Source: Devosia sp. FJ2-5-3 (GTDB taxonomy: Bacteria; Pseudomonadota; Alphaproteobacteria; Rhizobiales; Devosiaceae). Taken from it: 64,000 nucleotides of DNA. Each line of letters begins with the position of its first letter. Position 1 is the stretch's first letter. The position numbers and the translations under genes were made by a program. The DNA is taken from positions 310,001-374,000 of the forward strand of contig NZ_CP104007.1 in the NCBI RefSeq assembly GCF_029201545.1, in the 5' to 3' direction. Below are positions 8,128 to 20,487 of this stretch, one piece after another. The notes under the pieces are model-generated. The model was not told the DNA's origin, did no database searches, and saw only the letters and a list, made by a program, of their open reading frames with translations.

Positions 8128-9246
8128 CTAGCCCTTGTTCTCATGGTCGACGAGTTTGTCCCGGTCCCGCACGCTCGACAGGGCCAGCGCGGCCAGGATG
8201 CCGATCACCGCGCCCAGCATGGTGTCGAGAATTCTCTCATGGGCCATGGCCGCCCCGGCGCCGCTGGGAAGGGCGATATAGGTCATCAGCAGGGCCATTG
8301 GGGTCACCAGAATCTGTCCCAGCCCGTAGTTGAAGCCGATGATCGCTTCGGTGCCGATCTGGAGGAGAACGATCAAGCCGATCAGTACGAAAGTGTCGGG
8401 GTGGAGCGACAGCACGGCCCAGGCCAGCAGGGCGCCCACCACTGTGCCCGCCATGCGCTGGGCGGCCCGATGCATGGAGATGCGCAGATGGGCCCCCGTC
8501 ATCACGGCGATCGCGCCCATGGCGGCCCAGGAGGGATGCTCCGCGCCGGCTAATTTTGAGACCAGAATGGCTGCGGCAGAACCCAAGACCAGCCCGATGC
8601 AGGCAAAGATACGGTTCCTGAGCGGACGGCTTGGCTCCACGGGAAAAGGGATGGCCGCTTGCTTTTTTCTCCGCAACGGCTCGGTCACCGCGCAGATGGC
8701 CCAGGCGAGGCTCCCCACCACAATCACGGCGATGGTCCGCTCGAGCACAGCTTCGAAGCTGGACGGGGGCGCCATCGCTGCGCCACCGGCGAAGACGAAG
8801 AGCAACACCCCCGGCGGCCCGAATTTTGCGGTGACGGTAATGAAATAGAGCACACCGCAAGCCAGGGACAAAATGGCCAGCAGCACCGGCTCCGACACCC
8901 CAAGCCAGGCGAGGGTGGACATGACGAAAACCGTCATTGTCTGCGTTACGAGGCAGGAGAACAGGATGCGGTTTCTCTGGCGTGGCGGCGCAAAGCGGCC
9001 GAACAGCGCGATCAGCGTGCCGAGGGCGGCAAAGCCGATCAGATGAGCGAACGGCGACAGATAGACAAGCGGCAGGGCGATGGCAGCCGTCAGGCCGGCC
9101 TGAATCCCCGCCAGCGCCGAGACATGAAGATGCGGCTGCGGACTGAGCTGGAAGCCGCCCTTGAGCGTCCCAGGGTGAAAAAGATGTCGTGCAGCGTCCC
9201 TGCGACGCACATGGGGCGTCGGGGCGTCGTCAGGCTCGTCGTCCAT
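8128..9246 (-). CDS. FUSC-like inner-membrane protein (aromatic acid exporter type)
   Basis: 372 residues with two blocks of hydrophobic helices. The second includes HPSWAAMGAIAVMTGA and the downstream R-x-x-G-T-x-x-G motif (QRMAGTVVGALLAW) typical of FUSC/YccS/AaeB-type proteins. The polar N-terminal region of about 45 residues before the first helix is unlike the family. The start is uncertain: ATG at 9246, 9336 or 9393 are possible and none has a good ribosome site. Probable efflux or envelope function; substrate unknown. It is divergent from priA, with about 100-240 bases between starts. Confidence 0.75.
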   Translation of the reverse strand: MDDEPDDAPTPHVRRRDAARHLFHPGTLKGGFQLSPQPHLHVSALAGIQAGLTAAIALPLVYLSPFAHLIGFAALGTLIALFGRFAPPRQRNRILFSCLVTQTMTVFVMSTLAWLGVSEPVLLAILSLACGVLYFITVTAKFGPPGVLLFVFAGGAAMAPPSSFEAVLERTIAVIVVGSLAWAICAVTEPLRRKKQAAIPFPVEPSRPLRNRIFACIGLVLGSAAAILVSKLAGAEHPSWAAMGAIAVMTGAHLRISMHRAAQRMAGTVVGALLAWAVLSLHPDTFVLIGLIVLLQIGTEAIIGFNYGLGQILVTPMALLMTYIALPSGAGAAMAHERILDTMLGAVIGILAALALSSVRDRDKLVDHENKG

Positions 9247-9490
9247 TGGAGGTCGTGCGTCGCTTGAATGATCGTCGGGGCAGTAATGGGCCCATCTTAT
9301 CCCCGGCACAAGAAGCGGCCGTAACATCTGCGTCATCGCTCTACCCCAGGGGTGATGCATTCGATGCGCAGGCGCGAGCCCCGAATTTCGCATTGATTGG
9401 GGATAAGGGGGACAGTTGGGACAATGCCTGCCCTAGCCGAATCGCTTCTCGATCCTATCTAAGGAGCATGAGAACGGAACGCGCACAAAC

Positions 9491-11659
9491 ATGTTTGGTC
9501 CCGGGGAAATCGTCGCGGTAATGGTGGGGGTCGCCGTCGAGGGCCCCTATTCCTATCGCGTGCCCAGGGACATGGAGGTCCAGCGCGGGTCCATTGTCGC
9601 CGTGCCGCTCGGGCCCCGGCTAACCCTTGGCGTGGTCTGGGGCGTGCCGAGCGAGCAGATCGGCCATAACCGCCTGAGAGACATCAGCTTTTGCTATGAG
9701 GTGCCGCCGCTCAGCGAGGAATTGCTAAAGCTGGTCGAGTGGGTTGCCCGCTATACATTGGCCGCGCCTGGCCAGGTGCTGCGCGGTGTCCTGCGCTCAC
9801 CAGAGGCGCTCGATGCCCCCCGTCCGGTTGTCGCCTATCGACGGACCGGTTTTGAGCCGGAAAAGCTGACGCCCGCCAGGCTCAGGGTGCTCGATACGCT
9901 CAATGACGACATGGCCTGGCCCAAGGCGGCGCTGGTCGGCGCCAGCGGGGTGTCCACCTCCGTCATCGATGGTCTCGAAAAATGCGGGGCGCTCGAAAAA
10001 CTCGAAATGCCGCCGCCGCCCGTGGTGCTGCCACCCGATCCCGATGCCTTTCCCGCCACGCTCAATGAAGAGCAGCAGGCGGCGCTCGACCAGATTTTAG
10101 CCATAGATCCCAATAGTTTCGGCGTTGCCCTGCTCGATGGCGTCACCGGTGGCGGCAAGACCGAAGTGTTTTTCGAGGCGGTGGCGGACACGCTTCGGGC
10201 CGGGCGACAGGCGCTGATTCTCCTGCCCGAAATCGCGCTCACCAACACCTTCATCGATCGCTTCACCAAGCGCTTCGGCACCCGCCCGGCCGAATGGCAC
10301 TCCGACATGACCCCGGTGCAGCGGGCCAAAATCTGGCGCGGCGTGCTCGATGGCACGGTCCGGGCCCTTGTCGGCGCCCGCTCGGCCCTTTTCCTGCCCT
10401 TCCGCGAGCTGGGCCTGCTGGTGCTCGATGAGGAGCATGACGGCGCCTACAAGCAGTCCGAAGGGTTCACCTATCATGCCCGCGACATGGCCATCGTCAG
10501 GGCGCATCTGGCCAAGGCGCGGGTCATCCTCTCCTCGGCGACCCCCTCGGTCGAATCGCGCAACAATGCCAATACCGGCCGCTATGCCCATGTCCGGCTC
10601 GAAAGCCGTTTCGCCGCAGCGGCCATGCCCGATATCACCGCCATCGACATGCGGATCGACGGCCCGGAAAAGGGCCAGTGGATTGCCCCGAGCCTGGCGC
10701 GGGAAGTGTTCGCGGCACTCGACCGGGGCGAGCAGGCTCTCTTGTTCCTCAACCGGCGCGGCTATGCGCCACTCACCCTCTGCAATGCCTGCGGTCACCA
10801 GTATAAATGCCCGGATTGCTCGGCCTGGATGGTCGAACACCGGTTCCGCGGCGTGCTCATGTGCCACCATTGCGGCCATGAAGTGCGGGTCCCAAAAGTG
10901 TGCGGCGCCTGCGGGCAGGAAGACACGCTGGTGGCGGTCGGCCCCGGCATTGAGCGGGTGGCCGTGGAAGCGGCGGCGCGTTTTCCCGATGCCCGGCGCG
11001 TGCTGCTCTCCACCGACATGGGCAGCCATTCCCAGCTGCGCGAGCGCTTTGCCGAGGTCGAGCGGGGCGAGTTCGACCTCATCATCGGCACGCAGCTCGT
11101 TTCCAAGGGGCATCATTTCGAAAAGCTCTCGGTGGTCGGCGTGCTCGACGCCGATCTGGGTCTTGCCCATGGTGACCCGCGGGCGGCCGAAAAAACCTTC
11201 CAGATCCTCACCCAGGTGGCGGGCCGGGCGGGCCGCGCCAGCCAGCACGGCAAGGCATTCCTCCAGACCTATCATCCCGAGCATCCGGTGATGAAAGCCA
11301 TGGTTTCGGGCGACAGGGAGGCCTTTTACGCCCAGGAGCTGCTCGCCCGGGAAGCCGGCGGCATGCCCCCGTTCGGTCGGCTGGCGGCCTTGATCGTTTC
11401 GGCCAATGAGCAGCAGACCGCCATGGCCTACGCCCGCAGCCTGCTCTCTTTTGCGCCTATGGCGGAGGGGGTGCGCCTGTTCGGACCGGCCGATGCGCCG
11501 GTGGCCATGATCAGGGGGCGGCACCGGGTGCGGCTGCTGGCGCAGGCGGGCAAGGATTTCGATCTGTCCGGCTATGTTCGCTTCTGGCTTTCGAGCGGCG
11601 AAAAACCCAAGGGCGACATAAAGTTACAGGTCGATATCGACCCGATGAGCTTCATGTAA
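9491..11659 (+). CDS. priA: Primosomal replication protein N' (PriA helicase)
   Basis: 722 residues, a 3'-to-5' DNA helicase that restarts stalled replication forks. The N-terminal DNA-binding domain (about 1-110) starts GEIVAVMVGVAVEGPYSYRV. The helicase core has Walker A in GVTGGGKTE, the Walker B box DEEHDGAYKQ and SSATPSVES. The zinc module is complete, with eight Cys in CNACG, CPDC, CHHCG and CGACG. Motifs GTQLVSKGHHFEKLSVVGV and QVAGRAGRA close the core. The alphaproteobacterial Walker A has GG where others have GS. Immediately upstream of the atp operon, as in other Hyphomicrobiales. Confidence 0.95.
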   Translation: MFGPGEIVAVMVGVAVEGPYSYRVPRDMEVQRGSIVAVPLGPRLTLGVVWGVPSEQIGHNRLRDISFCYEVPPLSEELLKLVEWVARYTLAAPGQVLRGVLRSPEALDAPRPVVAYRRTGFEPEKLTPARLRVLDTLNDDMAWPKAALVGASGVSTSVIDGLEKCGALEKLEMPPPPVVLPPDPDAFPATLNEEQQAALDQILAIDPNSFGVALLDGVTGGGKTEVFFEAVADTLRAGRQALILLPEIALTNTFIDRFTKRFGTRPAEWHSDMTPVQRAKIWRGVLDGTVRALVGARSALFLPFRELGLLVLDEEHDGAYKQSEGFTYHARDMAIVRAHLAKARVILSSATPSVESRNNANTGRYAHVRLESRFAAAAMPDITAIDMRIDGPEKGQWIAPSLAREVFAALDRGEQALLFLNRRGYAPLTLCNACGHQYKCPDCSAWMVEHRFRGVLMCHHCGHEVRVPKVCGACGQEDTLVAVGPGIERVAVEAAARFPDARRVLLSTDMGSHSQLRERFAEVERGEFDLIIGTQLVSKGHHFEKLSVVGVLDADLGLAHGDPRAAEKTFQILTQVAGRAGRASQHGKAFLQTYHPEHPVMKAMVSGDREAFYAQELLAREAGGMPPFGRLAALIVSANEQQTAMAYARSLLSFAPMAEGVRLFGPADAPVAMIRGRHRVRLLAQAGKDFDLSGYVRFWLSSGEKPKGDIKLQVDIDPMSFM

Positions 11660-11836
11660 GCGCCCTTTGCACTGGCTCGCCCGGCAAAAGCGGCAATTGG
11701 AGGCGCATCCTGCGACATTTTCACCGCGATTGAATCCGGCCCGGCAGCCTTGCAAGGGCCGCTTGGCTTGTGTTAGAGCGAGCCCAACTTAAAGGGGTCC
11801 GGATAGGAATCGTCCGAATTGGGCCCTTCTTCCACA

Positions 11837-11851
11837 AACGTTCGCAACGTT
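11837..11851. promoter_or_regulatory. Palindromic AACGTT-CGC-AACGTT in the atp leader
   Basis: A 15-base element with two copies of AACGTT three bases apart, 67 bases before the chosen atpH start. It lies in the 258-base gap between priA and atpH, which should hold the atp promoter. No confident -35/-10 pair was picked. Function unknown; listed for position only. Confidence 0.3.
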
Positions 11852-11917
11852 GACACACCGGCCAGGTTCCCCACAGGAACCATCCAGAGGGCCGGTCCAA
11901 GAGAGGGTGAAGCGGCA

Positions 11918-14013
<2,096 letters not shown>

Positions 14014-14036
14014 GCCGGTAAGGAGACTTTAGGCTC

Positions 14037-14924
14037 ATGCCGTCGCTAAAGGACCTCAAGAACCGTATCGACTCGGTCAAGTCGACCCAGAAGATCACCA
14101 AGGCCATGCAGATGGTCGCGGCGGCTAAGCTCCGTCGCGCCCAGGAAGCAGCCGTGGCAGCCCGTCCCTATGCCGAGCGCATGGGCCAGGTGCTGGCGAG
14201 CCTGGCCGCCGTCTATGACGGCCAGACCGACGCCCCTGTGCTGCTGGCCGGCAATGGCCGCGACCAGGTGCACCTTCTGATCGTTGCAACCGGCGAGCGT
14301 GGTCTTGCCGGCGGCTTCAACTCCTCGATCGCGCGTCTGGCGCGCGATCATGCCAACAAGCTTCTGTCTGAAGGCAAGACCGTCAAGTTCCTGACCGTTG
14401 GTCGCAAGGGGCATGACATTCTCAAGCGCCAGTATGCCGACAAGATCATCGACACGGTGAGCTATCGCGAAGTCAAGAATATCGGCTTCGCCCAGGCCAG
14501 CGAGATCAGCCAGAAGGTGCAGTCGCTGTTCGCCGCCGGCGAGTTCGACGTGGCGACACTGTTCTACGCCAAGTTCAATTCGGTGATCAGCCAGGTGCCG
14601 CAGGCCCTGCAGATCATTCCGGCCCGCATCGAGGCTGTCGCCGGCGAAGGCCAGGCCGCAGTGTCGACCGTGCCGTATGAGTACGAGCCGAGCGAAGAGG
14701 CCATCGTCGAAGATCTCCTGCCGCGCAACATCTCGGTTCAGGTCTTCCGCGCCATGCTCGAGAATAACGCCTCGTTCTACGGTGCGCAGATGTCCGCAAT
14801 GGACAACGCCACCCGCAACGCCGGCGAAATGATCGGCAAGCTGCAGTTGAGCTACAACCGTCAGCGCCAGGCCCAGATCACCAAAGAACTTATCGAAATC
14901 ATCTCGGGCGCCGAAGCGCTCTAA
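14037..14924 (+). CDS. atpG: ATP synthase F1 gamma subunit
   Basis: 295 residues, the rotor shaft within the alpha3beta3 ring. The N-terminus [20 protein letters not shown] and the C-terminal coiled-coil signature [15 protein letters not shown] are both characteristic; the last helix ends in [13 protein letters not shown]. Preceded by AAGGAGA in the 23-base gap after atpA. Confidence 0.97.
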   Translation: MPSLKDLKNRIDSVKSTQKITKAMQMVAAAKLRRAQEAAVAARPYAERMGQVLASLAAVYDGQTDAPVLLAGNGRDQVHLLIVATGERGLAGGFNSSIARLARDHANKLLSEGKTVKFLTVGRKGHDILKRQYADKIIDTVSYREVKNIGFAQASEISQKVQSLFAAGEFDVATLFYAKFNSVISQVPQALQIIPARIEAVAGEGQAAVSTVPYEYEPSEEAIVEDLLPRNISVQVFRAMLENNASFYGAQMSAMDNATRNAGEMIGKLQLSYNRQRQAQITKELIEIISGAEAL

Positions 14925-16385
<1,461 letters not shown>

Positions 16386-16455
16386 GCCACGCCTTTTTGC
16401 GTGTCGGACCCGCCCGTAAGGCGGGTCCCCCATCTGATGCTAAGGGACCCAAAAA

Positions 16456-16881
16456 ATGGCTGAAGGCCTCAAGATCGAGATCGTGTCGCCAGAGCGGCTT
16501 TTGGTTTCGGAAATCGTGCAGTCGGTCACGGTGCCCGGCTCCGAGGGCTATTTCACGGTCATGTTTGACCACGCGCCCTTCATGACCACGATGCGTCCGG
16601 GTTTCATCACCGTCACCAAGGACAGTGGGCCGGCCGAAATCTACTTCGTCCGCGGCGGGTTCGTCGACGTTTCGACCTCGGGCCTCACGATTCTTGCCGA
16701 AGAGTCCGTTCCGTTCAGCGAATTCGACCATGCCGATCTGCAGGCGCAGATCAAGTCGGCGGAGGAAGAGCTGGCGCGCGCCGCGACGCCGGATGACAAA
16801 TCCTACGCTCAGCAGTTCGTGTCCGGTCTGTTGAACCTCGCCATCGAAGCCCAGCAGCTCGGCGGCGCGCATATCCATTAA
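16456..16881 (+). CDS. atpC: ATP synthase F1 epsilon subunit
   Basis: 141 residues. It couples rotation to the c-ring and inhibits idle ATP hydrolysis. An N-terminal beta-barrel (KIEIVSPERLLVSEIVQSVT) and a helical C-terminal hairpin are visible. Last gene of the operon; separated from atpD by 70 bases and followed by a strong terminator. Confidence 0.95.
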   Translation: MAEGLKIEIVSPERLLVSEIVQSVTVPGSEGYFTVMFDHAPFMTTMRPGFITVTKDSGPAEIYFVRGGFVDVSTSGLTILAEESVPFSEFDHADLQAQIKSAEEELARAATPDDKSYAQQFVSGLLNLAIEAQQLGGAHIH

Positions 16882-16912
16882 TCGTTCCCTCTCGGGGGAA
16901 ATCAACGATCTG

Positions 16913-16946
16913 AAGGCCGCTTCCGAAAGGAGGCGGCCTTTTTGCT
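16913..16946 (+). terminator. Intrinsic terminator of the atp operon
   Basis: The 12-base stem AAGGCCGCTTCC / GGAGGCGGCCTT has one G-T pair, a GAAA loop and a following T run, 32 bases after the atpC stop. Confidence 0.92.
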
Positions 16947-17095
16947 TATTCTGTCCGCGCCGTGCCAACAATTTAGGCAAGCCTCTGACAATGCTTATAT
17001 TTTCATGTCGATCAACGGCTCGTTAACCCTTGTTCGTCAGTCTATCCCCAGAAAATGCAGTTGTTGCATCGCCGTTACTTGCGGGGTCCGGGACT

Positions 17096-19246
17096 ATGCT
17101 GACTTTCTTACGAAATCTGAACATGACCTTTGCCATTGCCGCCATGTCGGTAGCGGCTACTGCCATCGCCATTGTCACGGTCCTCGCGGGGCTGTTCTTC
17201 AGCCTCTCTTCCACGGTCGAGACCGACACCAGAACCGCAATTTCATCCGCCACCCGGATTTCTGCCGAGATCCTGCGGGTCAATCTGCCGAGCCTTGAAG
17301 TCGTGCCAGACGCGACAGGGAATGTGGCTGCGCTGAACCTTCGCTCAATGCCGCGCTTCCGCAGTCACGAGGTCATCGACGCCATTGCCCGCGTTTCGGG
17401 CCAGGATGTCGCGATCTATGTCTACGACCCCGAAGTTTCACCCGACTTCACCATCGGCACGACGAGCCTCATCGATGCGGAGGGGGAGCGGCTGCTCGAC
17501 GATGCTCTTGTCGCTGGCTCCGCCGCGCATCGCGCCCTGCTTGCGCAGACTGTCCTCGAAGAGCCTTGGGCGTTTGAGGGCGTCAACTATATCCGCCGCT
17601 TCCAGCCCATTGCGCGTGCGGATGGCACTGTCCTCGGCGCCATGATGGTTGCGGTCGATCGCGGTCCCATCGAAGCGGTACTGGGGCGCTCGATGCTCAT
17701 CCTCTTTGGCATTGGTGGTGTGGCGCTGGTGGTCTTCGGGCTTCTTGCCTTCGGCCTTTCGCGCCTGCTGACCCGCCCGATACCGCAGTTGTCGAACGCC
17801 ATGGAGACTATTGCCGAGGGCGATCTCGACCTCGCCGTACCCTTCAGGGACCGGCGCAACGAGATCGGCGCCATGGCGCGCGCGGTCGATATCTTTCGGC
17901 GAAATGGTCTTGAGAAAGCAGCGCTCGACGCCCAGGCTCGACAGCACCTCGCCGAAGTTGCCGATCACACCGGCCAGCTCGAGGCGATCTCGCGCTCGCA
18001 AATGGTGGTGGAGTTCACCCTCGAGGGTATCGTGACGCGGGCCAACGACAATTTTCTCGCCCTGCTGGGATATCAAGCCCCCGAGGTCATCGGCCGGCCG
18101 AACGCCCTCTTCCTTTTCGATGTGGACCCGTCGACCATGAACTACCGGCAGTTCTGGATCGACCTGGCCGGAGGCGCCTTCAAGACCGGTGAATATCGAC
18201 GCCGCACGCGGGATGGCGGTGAGGTATGGATCCAGAGCACTTTTACGCCGATCGCCGATGCCGAGGGCAAGCCCTATAAGGTGGTGCAGTTCGCCAGCGA
18301 CGTGACCGACCGCAAGAAATCGGTCGCTGCGATCGGCGCGGGGCTGAAGCGGCTGGCCGAGGGCGATCTGACCGGGGTCATCAGCAAGCCATTCCCGGAC
18401 GAGTTCGACGATCTTCGCATCGCCCTCAATGGGACGATAGAGCGCTTTTCCGATGTCGTCGGCCAGCTCCAGACCACGGCGCGTTCGCTGCGTGTCGCCG
18501 GGGGCGAACTGCTGTCGGGGGCTAACGATCTCTCCGACCGCACCACGAGGCAGGCCGCGACGATCGAGCAGACCTCCGCGGCCATGGAGGCCCTGGCCGA
18601 TACAGTGGGGGAAAATGCCGGTCGAGCCGAAGACGCGGCGAAAAAGGCGGAGGCGGTTTCGGGCGTTGCTGCGGCGAGTGGCGCCTTTATGGGCCAGGCT
18701 ACCGAGGCAATGGAGCGGATTACTCGATCCTCCGCGCGGATTTCCAACATCATCGGTCTCATTGACGATATCGCCTTCCAGACCAATCTGCTTGCACTCA
18801 ACGCTTCGGTGGAAGCCGCGCGAGCGGGGGAGGCGGGCAAGGGCTTTGCCGTGGTGGCTGTCGAGGTGCGGCGGCTTGCCCAGAGCGCGGCTCAGGCCTC
18901 GGCCGACGTCAAGGCGCTGGTCGAGCAGAGCGGCGTCGAGGTCAAAGGCGGGGCAGGGCTGGTGGCGGCGGCCGGCGATCAACTCGCCAATATGCTTGCC
19001 GTGGTCGAGGAGAACAGCAATCTGGTGCGCGCCATCGCCAGGGCCTGCCGCGAGCAGGCCGCGTCCATCGGCGAGGTCACGGCCTCAATGCGGCTCCTCG
19101 ACGAGGTGACCCAGCACAATGCGGCACTGGTCGAGGAAACCCATGCCGCAATCGAGCAGACCGAGGCGCAGACCCATACGCTGGACCAGATCGTCGACAT
19201 CTTTCATGTGCATGAACCGCCGCTGGCACCGGCGCGGGCCGCGTGA
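17096..19246 (+). CDS. Methyl-accepting chemotaxis protein with PAS domain
   Basis: 716 residues. Transmembrane helices lie at about 12-36 and 200-222, enclosing a periplasmic sensor of about 160 residues of dCache/sCache-like size. A HAMP domain follows (about 223-278), then a cytoplasmic PAS domain (about 296-400, SQMVVEFTLEGIVTRANDNF), a second HAMP-like segment and the methyl-accepting signalling domain, with the hairpin tip DIAFQTNLLALNASVEAARA. Two sensors suggest it reads one external and one internal signal, but neither ligand can be predicted. ATG at 17096 was chosen; the frame extends to 17030 without a plausible signal. The stop directly abuts that of the convergent racemase gene. 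Confidence 0.92.
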   Translation: MLTFLRNLNMTFAIAAMSVAATAIAIVTVLAGLFFSLSSTVETDTRTAISSATRISAEILRVNLPSLEVVPDATGNVAALNLRSMPRFRSHEVIDAIARVSGQDVAIYVYDPEVSPDFTIGTTSLIDAEGERLLDDALVAGSAAHRALLAQTVLEEPWAFEGVNYIRRFQPIARADGTVLGAMMVAVDRGPIEAVLGRSMLILFGIGGVALVVFGLLAFGLSRLLTRPIPQLSNAMETIAEGDLDLAVPFRDRRNEIGAMARAVDIFRRNGLEKAALDAQARQHLAEVADHTGQLEAISRSQMVVEFTLEGIVTRANDNFLALLGYQAPEVIGRPNALFLFDVDPSTMNYRQFWIDLAGGAFKTGEYRRRTRDGGEVWIQSTFTPIADAEGKPYKVVQFASDVTDRKKSVAAIGAGLKRLAEGDLTGVISKPFPDEFDDLRIALNGTIERFSDVVGQLQTTARSLRVAGGELLSGANDLSDRTTRQAATIEQTSAAMEALADTVGENAGRAEDAAKKAEAVSGVAAASGAFMGQATEAMERITRSSARISNIIGLIDDIAFQTNLLALNASVEAARAGEAGKGFAVVAVEVRRLAQSAAQASADVKALVEQSGVEVKGGAGLVAAAGDQLANMLAVVEENSNLVRAIARACREQAASIGEVTASMRLLDEVTQHNAALVEETHAAIEQTEAQTHTLDQIVDIFHVHEPPLAPARAA

Positions 19247-19933
19247 TCAGGAAAGGGCCGCGTCGACCAGCGCCTTGGCGTGGAGATCGGTCGTGTCGTA
19301 GACCGGCAGCGGGCTGACATCGTCGTCGATCAGCATGCCGATTTCGGTACAGCCCAGGATCACCGCCTGGGCGCCGCGCGCGGCGAGCTTTTCGATGGCG
19401 CCGACATAGATCCGGCGCGACTCGTCGCGGATAATGCCGCGGCAGAGTTCCTCATAGATGATGCCATTGAGATTTGTGCGATCCACCTCGGGGATGAGGT
19501 TGCCCAACCCGCGCGCCGTCAGCCGGTCGCGATAAAACCCCATCTCCATGGTGAAGCGTGTGCCCAGAAGCCCCACCGTATCGAAGCCGTCGGCCAGAAG
19601 GGCATCGGCTGTGGGATCGGCGATGTGGACAAAGGGCACATCGATCCCGTCCAGCATGGTTTGGGCAACGACATGCATGGTGTTGGTGGCTAGGCCCAGC
19701 ACTTCGGCTCCGGCGTCCACCAGGCCCCTGGCAGCCCCATTGAGGCGCTTGCCGGCGCCGTCCCAGTCCCCGGCCGCCTGCATCGCCGCTATGGGCGCGA
19801 AATCAACCGAGTGGATGAGGAGCGGCGCGGAATGGAGGCCGCCCAGCCGGCGCGCCGTTTCCTGGTTCAGCACACGATAATAGTGGGCCGTGGATTCCCA
19901 GCTCATGCCGCCGATCAGGCCAATGGTCTTCAT
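19247..19933 (-). CDS. Aspartate/glutamate racemase family protein (YgeA-like)
   Basis: 228 residues, full length, strongly resembling E. coli YgeA: MKTIGLIGGMSWEST, LGGLHSAPLLIHSVDF and GCTEIGMLIDDD. Cofactor-independent racemases use two Cys. Here the second (GCTEIG) is present but the first is replaced by Thr in TNTMH. As I recall, E. coli YgeA/EcL-DER also has Thr there and acts mainly on L-Asp/L-Glu. So this is probably an amino-acid racemase with one-sided specificity rather than a dead enzyme. It lies 12 bases downstream of rppH on the same strand and may be co-transcribed. Confidence 0.85.
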   Translation of the reverse strand: MKTIGLIGGMSWESTAHYYRVLNQETARRLGGLHSAPLLIHSVDFAPIAAMQAAGDWDGAGKRLNGAARGLVDAGAEVLGLATNTMHVVAQTMLDGIDVPFVHIADPTADALLADGFDTVGLLGTRFTMEMGFYRDRLTARGLGNLIPEVDRTNLNGIIYEELCRGIIRDESRRIYVGAIEKLAARGAQAVILGCTEIGMLIDDDVSPLPVYDTTDLHAKALVDAALS

Positions 19934-19945
19934 CGCAAAAAATCC

Positions 19946-20476
19946 TCAGGCAAAGCGCTGCGGGATCTCGGCAAAGGCCTCCACGACCTTCTCGTAGGCC
20001 GGCCGCTTGAATGGCACGATCAGCGAAGGCGTGCGGCTCAGCCGTTCCCAGCGCCAGGCATTGAACTCGGCGCCATGCTTGCCGCCGGCCGGGGTATGGA
20101 CGTCGATCTCGCTCTCCTGGCCGGTAAAGGCGAAGGCGAACCAGCGCTGGCGCTGCCCGCGATATTTTCCCTTGAAGGCGACGCCCAGGGCTTCGTCGGG
20201 CAGGTCGTAGTAGATCCACTCGGGGGCTTCGGCGAGCAGGCTCACCGAGGTGATATTGGTTTCTTCGTGCAGTTCGCGCAGGGCGGCGCGCAACGGGTCC
20301 TCGCCGTCGTCAATGCCGCCCTGGGGCATCTGCCAGGCAAAGCCGCGCGCGGCAGACTGGTCGGGATCGCCTTCCGATTTGCGATGGCCGACGAACACCT
20401 GCCCGGTGGAATTGAACACCGCTATGCCCACGCAATCGCGATAGGGCATGGCGTCTCGATCGAGTGCAGCAGACAT
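19946..20476 (-). CDS. rppH: RNA pyrophosphohydrolase (Nudix)
   Basis: 176 residues. It removes pyrophosphate from the 5' triphosphate of mRNA to trigger decay. The Nudix box is intact: GGIDDGEDPLRAALRELHEE followed by T. The N-terminus PYRDCVGIAVFNSTGQVFVG and the C-terminal FKRPAYEKVV are typical. ATG at 20476 was chosen, with GAGAAG upstream. Linkage to the deacetylase and ctpA is conserved in Hyphomicrobiales. Confidence 0.93.
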   Translation of the reverse strand: MSAALDRDAMPYRDCVGIAVFNSTGQVFVGHRKSEGDPDQSAARGFAWQMPQGGIDDGEDPLRAALRELHEETNITSVSLLAEAPEWIYYDLPDEALGVAFKGKYRGQRQRWFAFAFTGQESEIDVHTPAGGKHGAEFNAWRWERLSRTPSLIVPFKRPAYEKVVEAFAEIPQRFA

Positions 20477-20487
20477 GAAGCGCTTCT

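Noticed and set aside
8128-9393. Full-length start of the FUSC-like gene at 9393
   Set aside because: The first 50 residues are polar and atypical and no ribosome site supports it; a shorter start is preferred but not proven.
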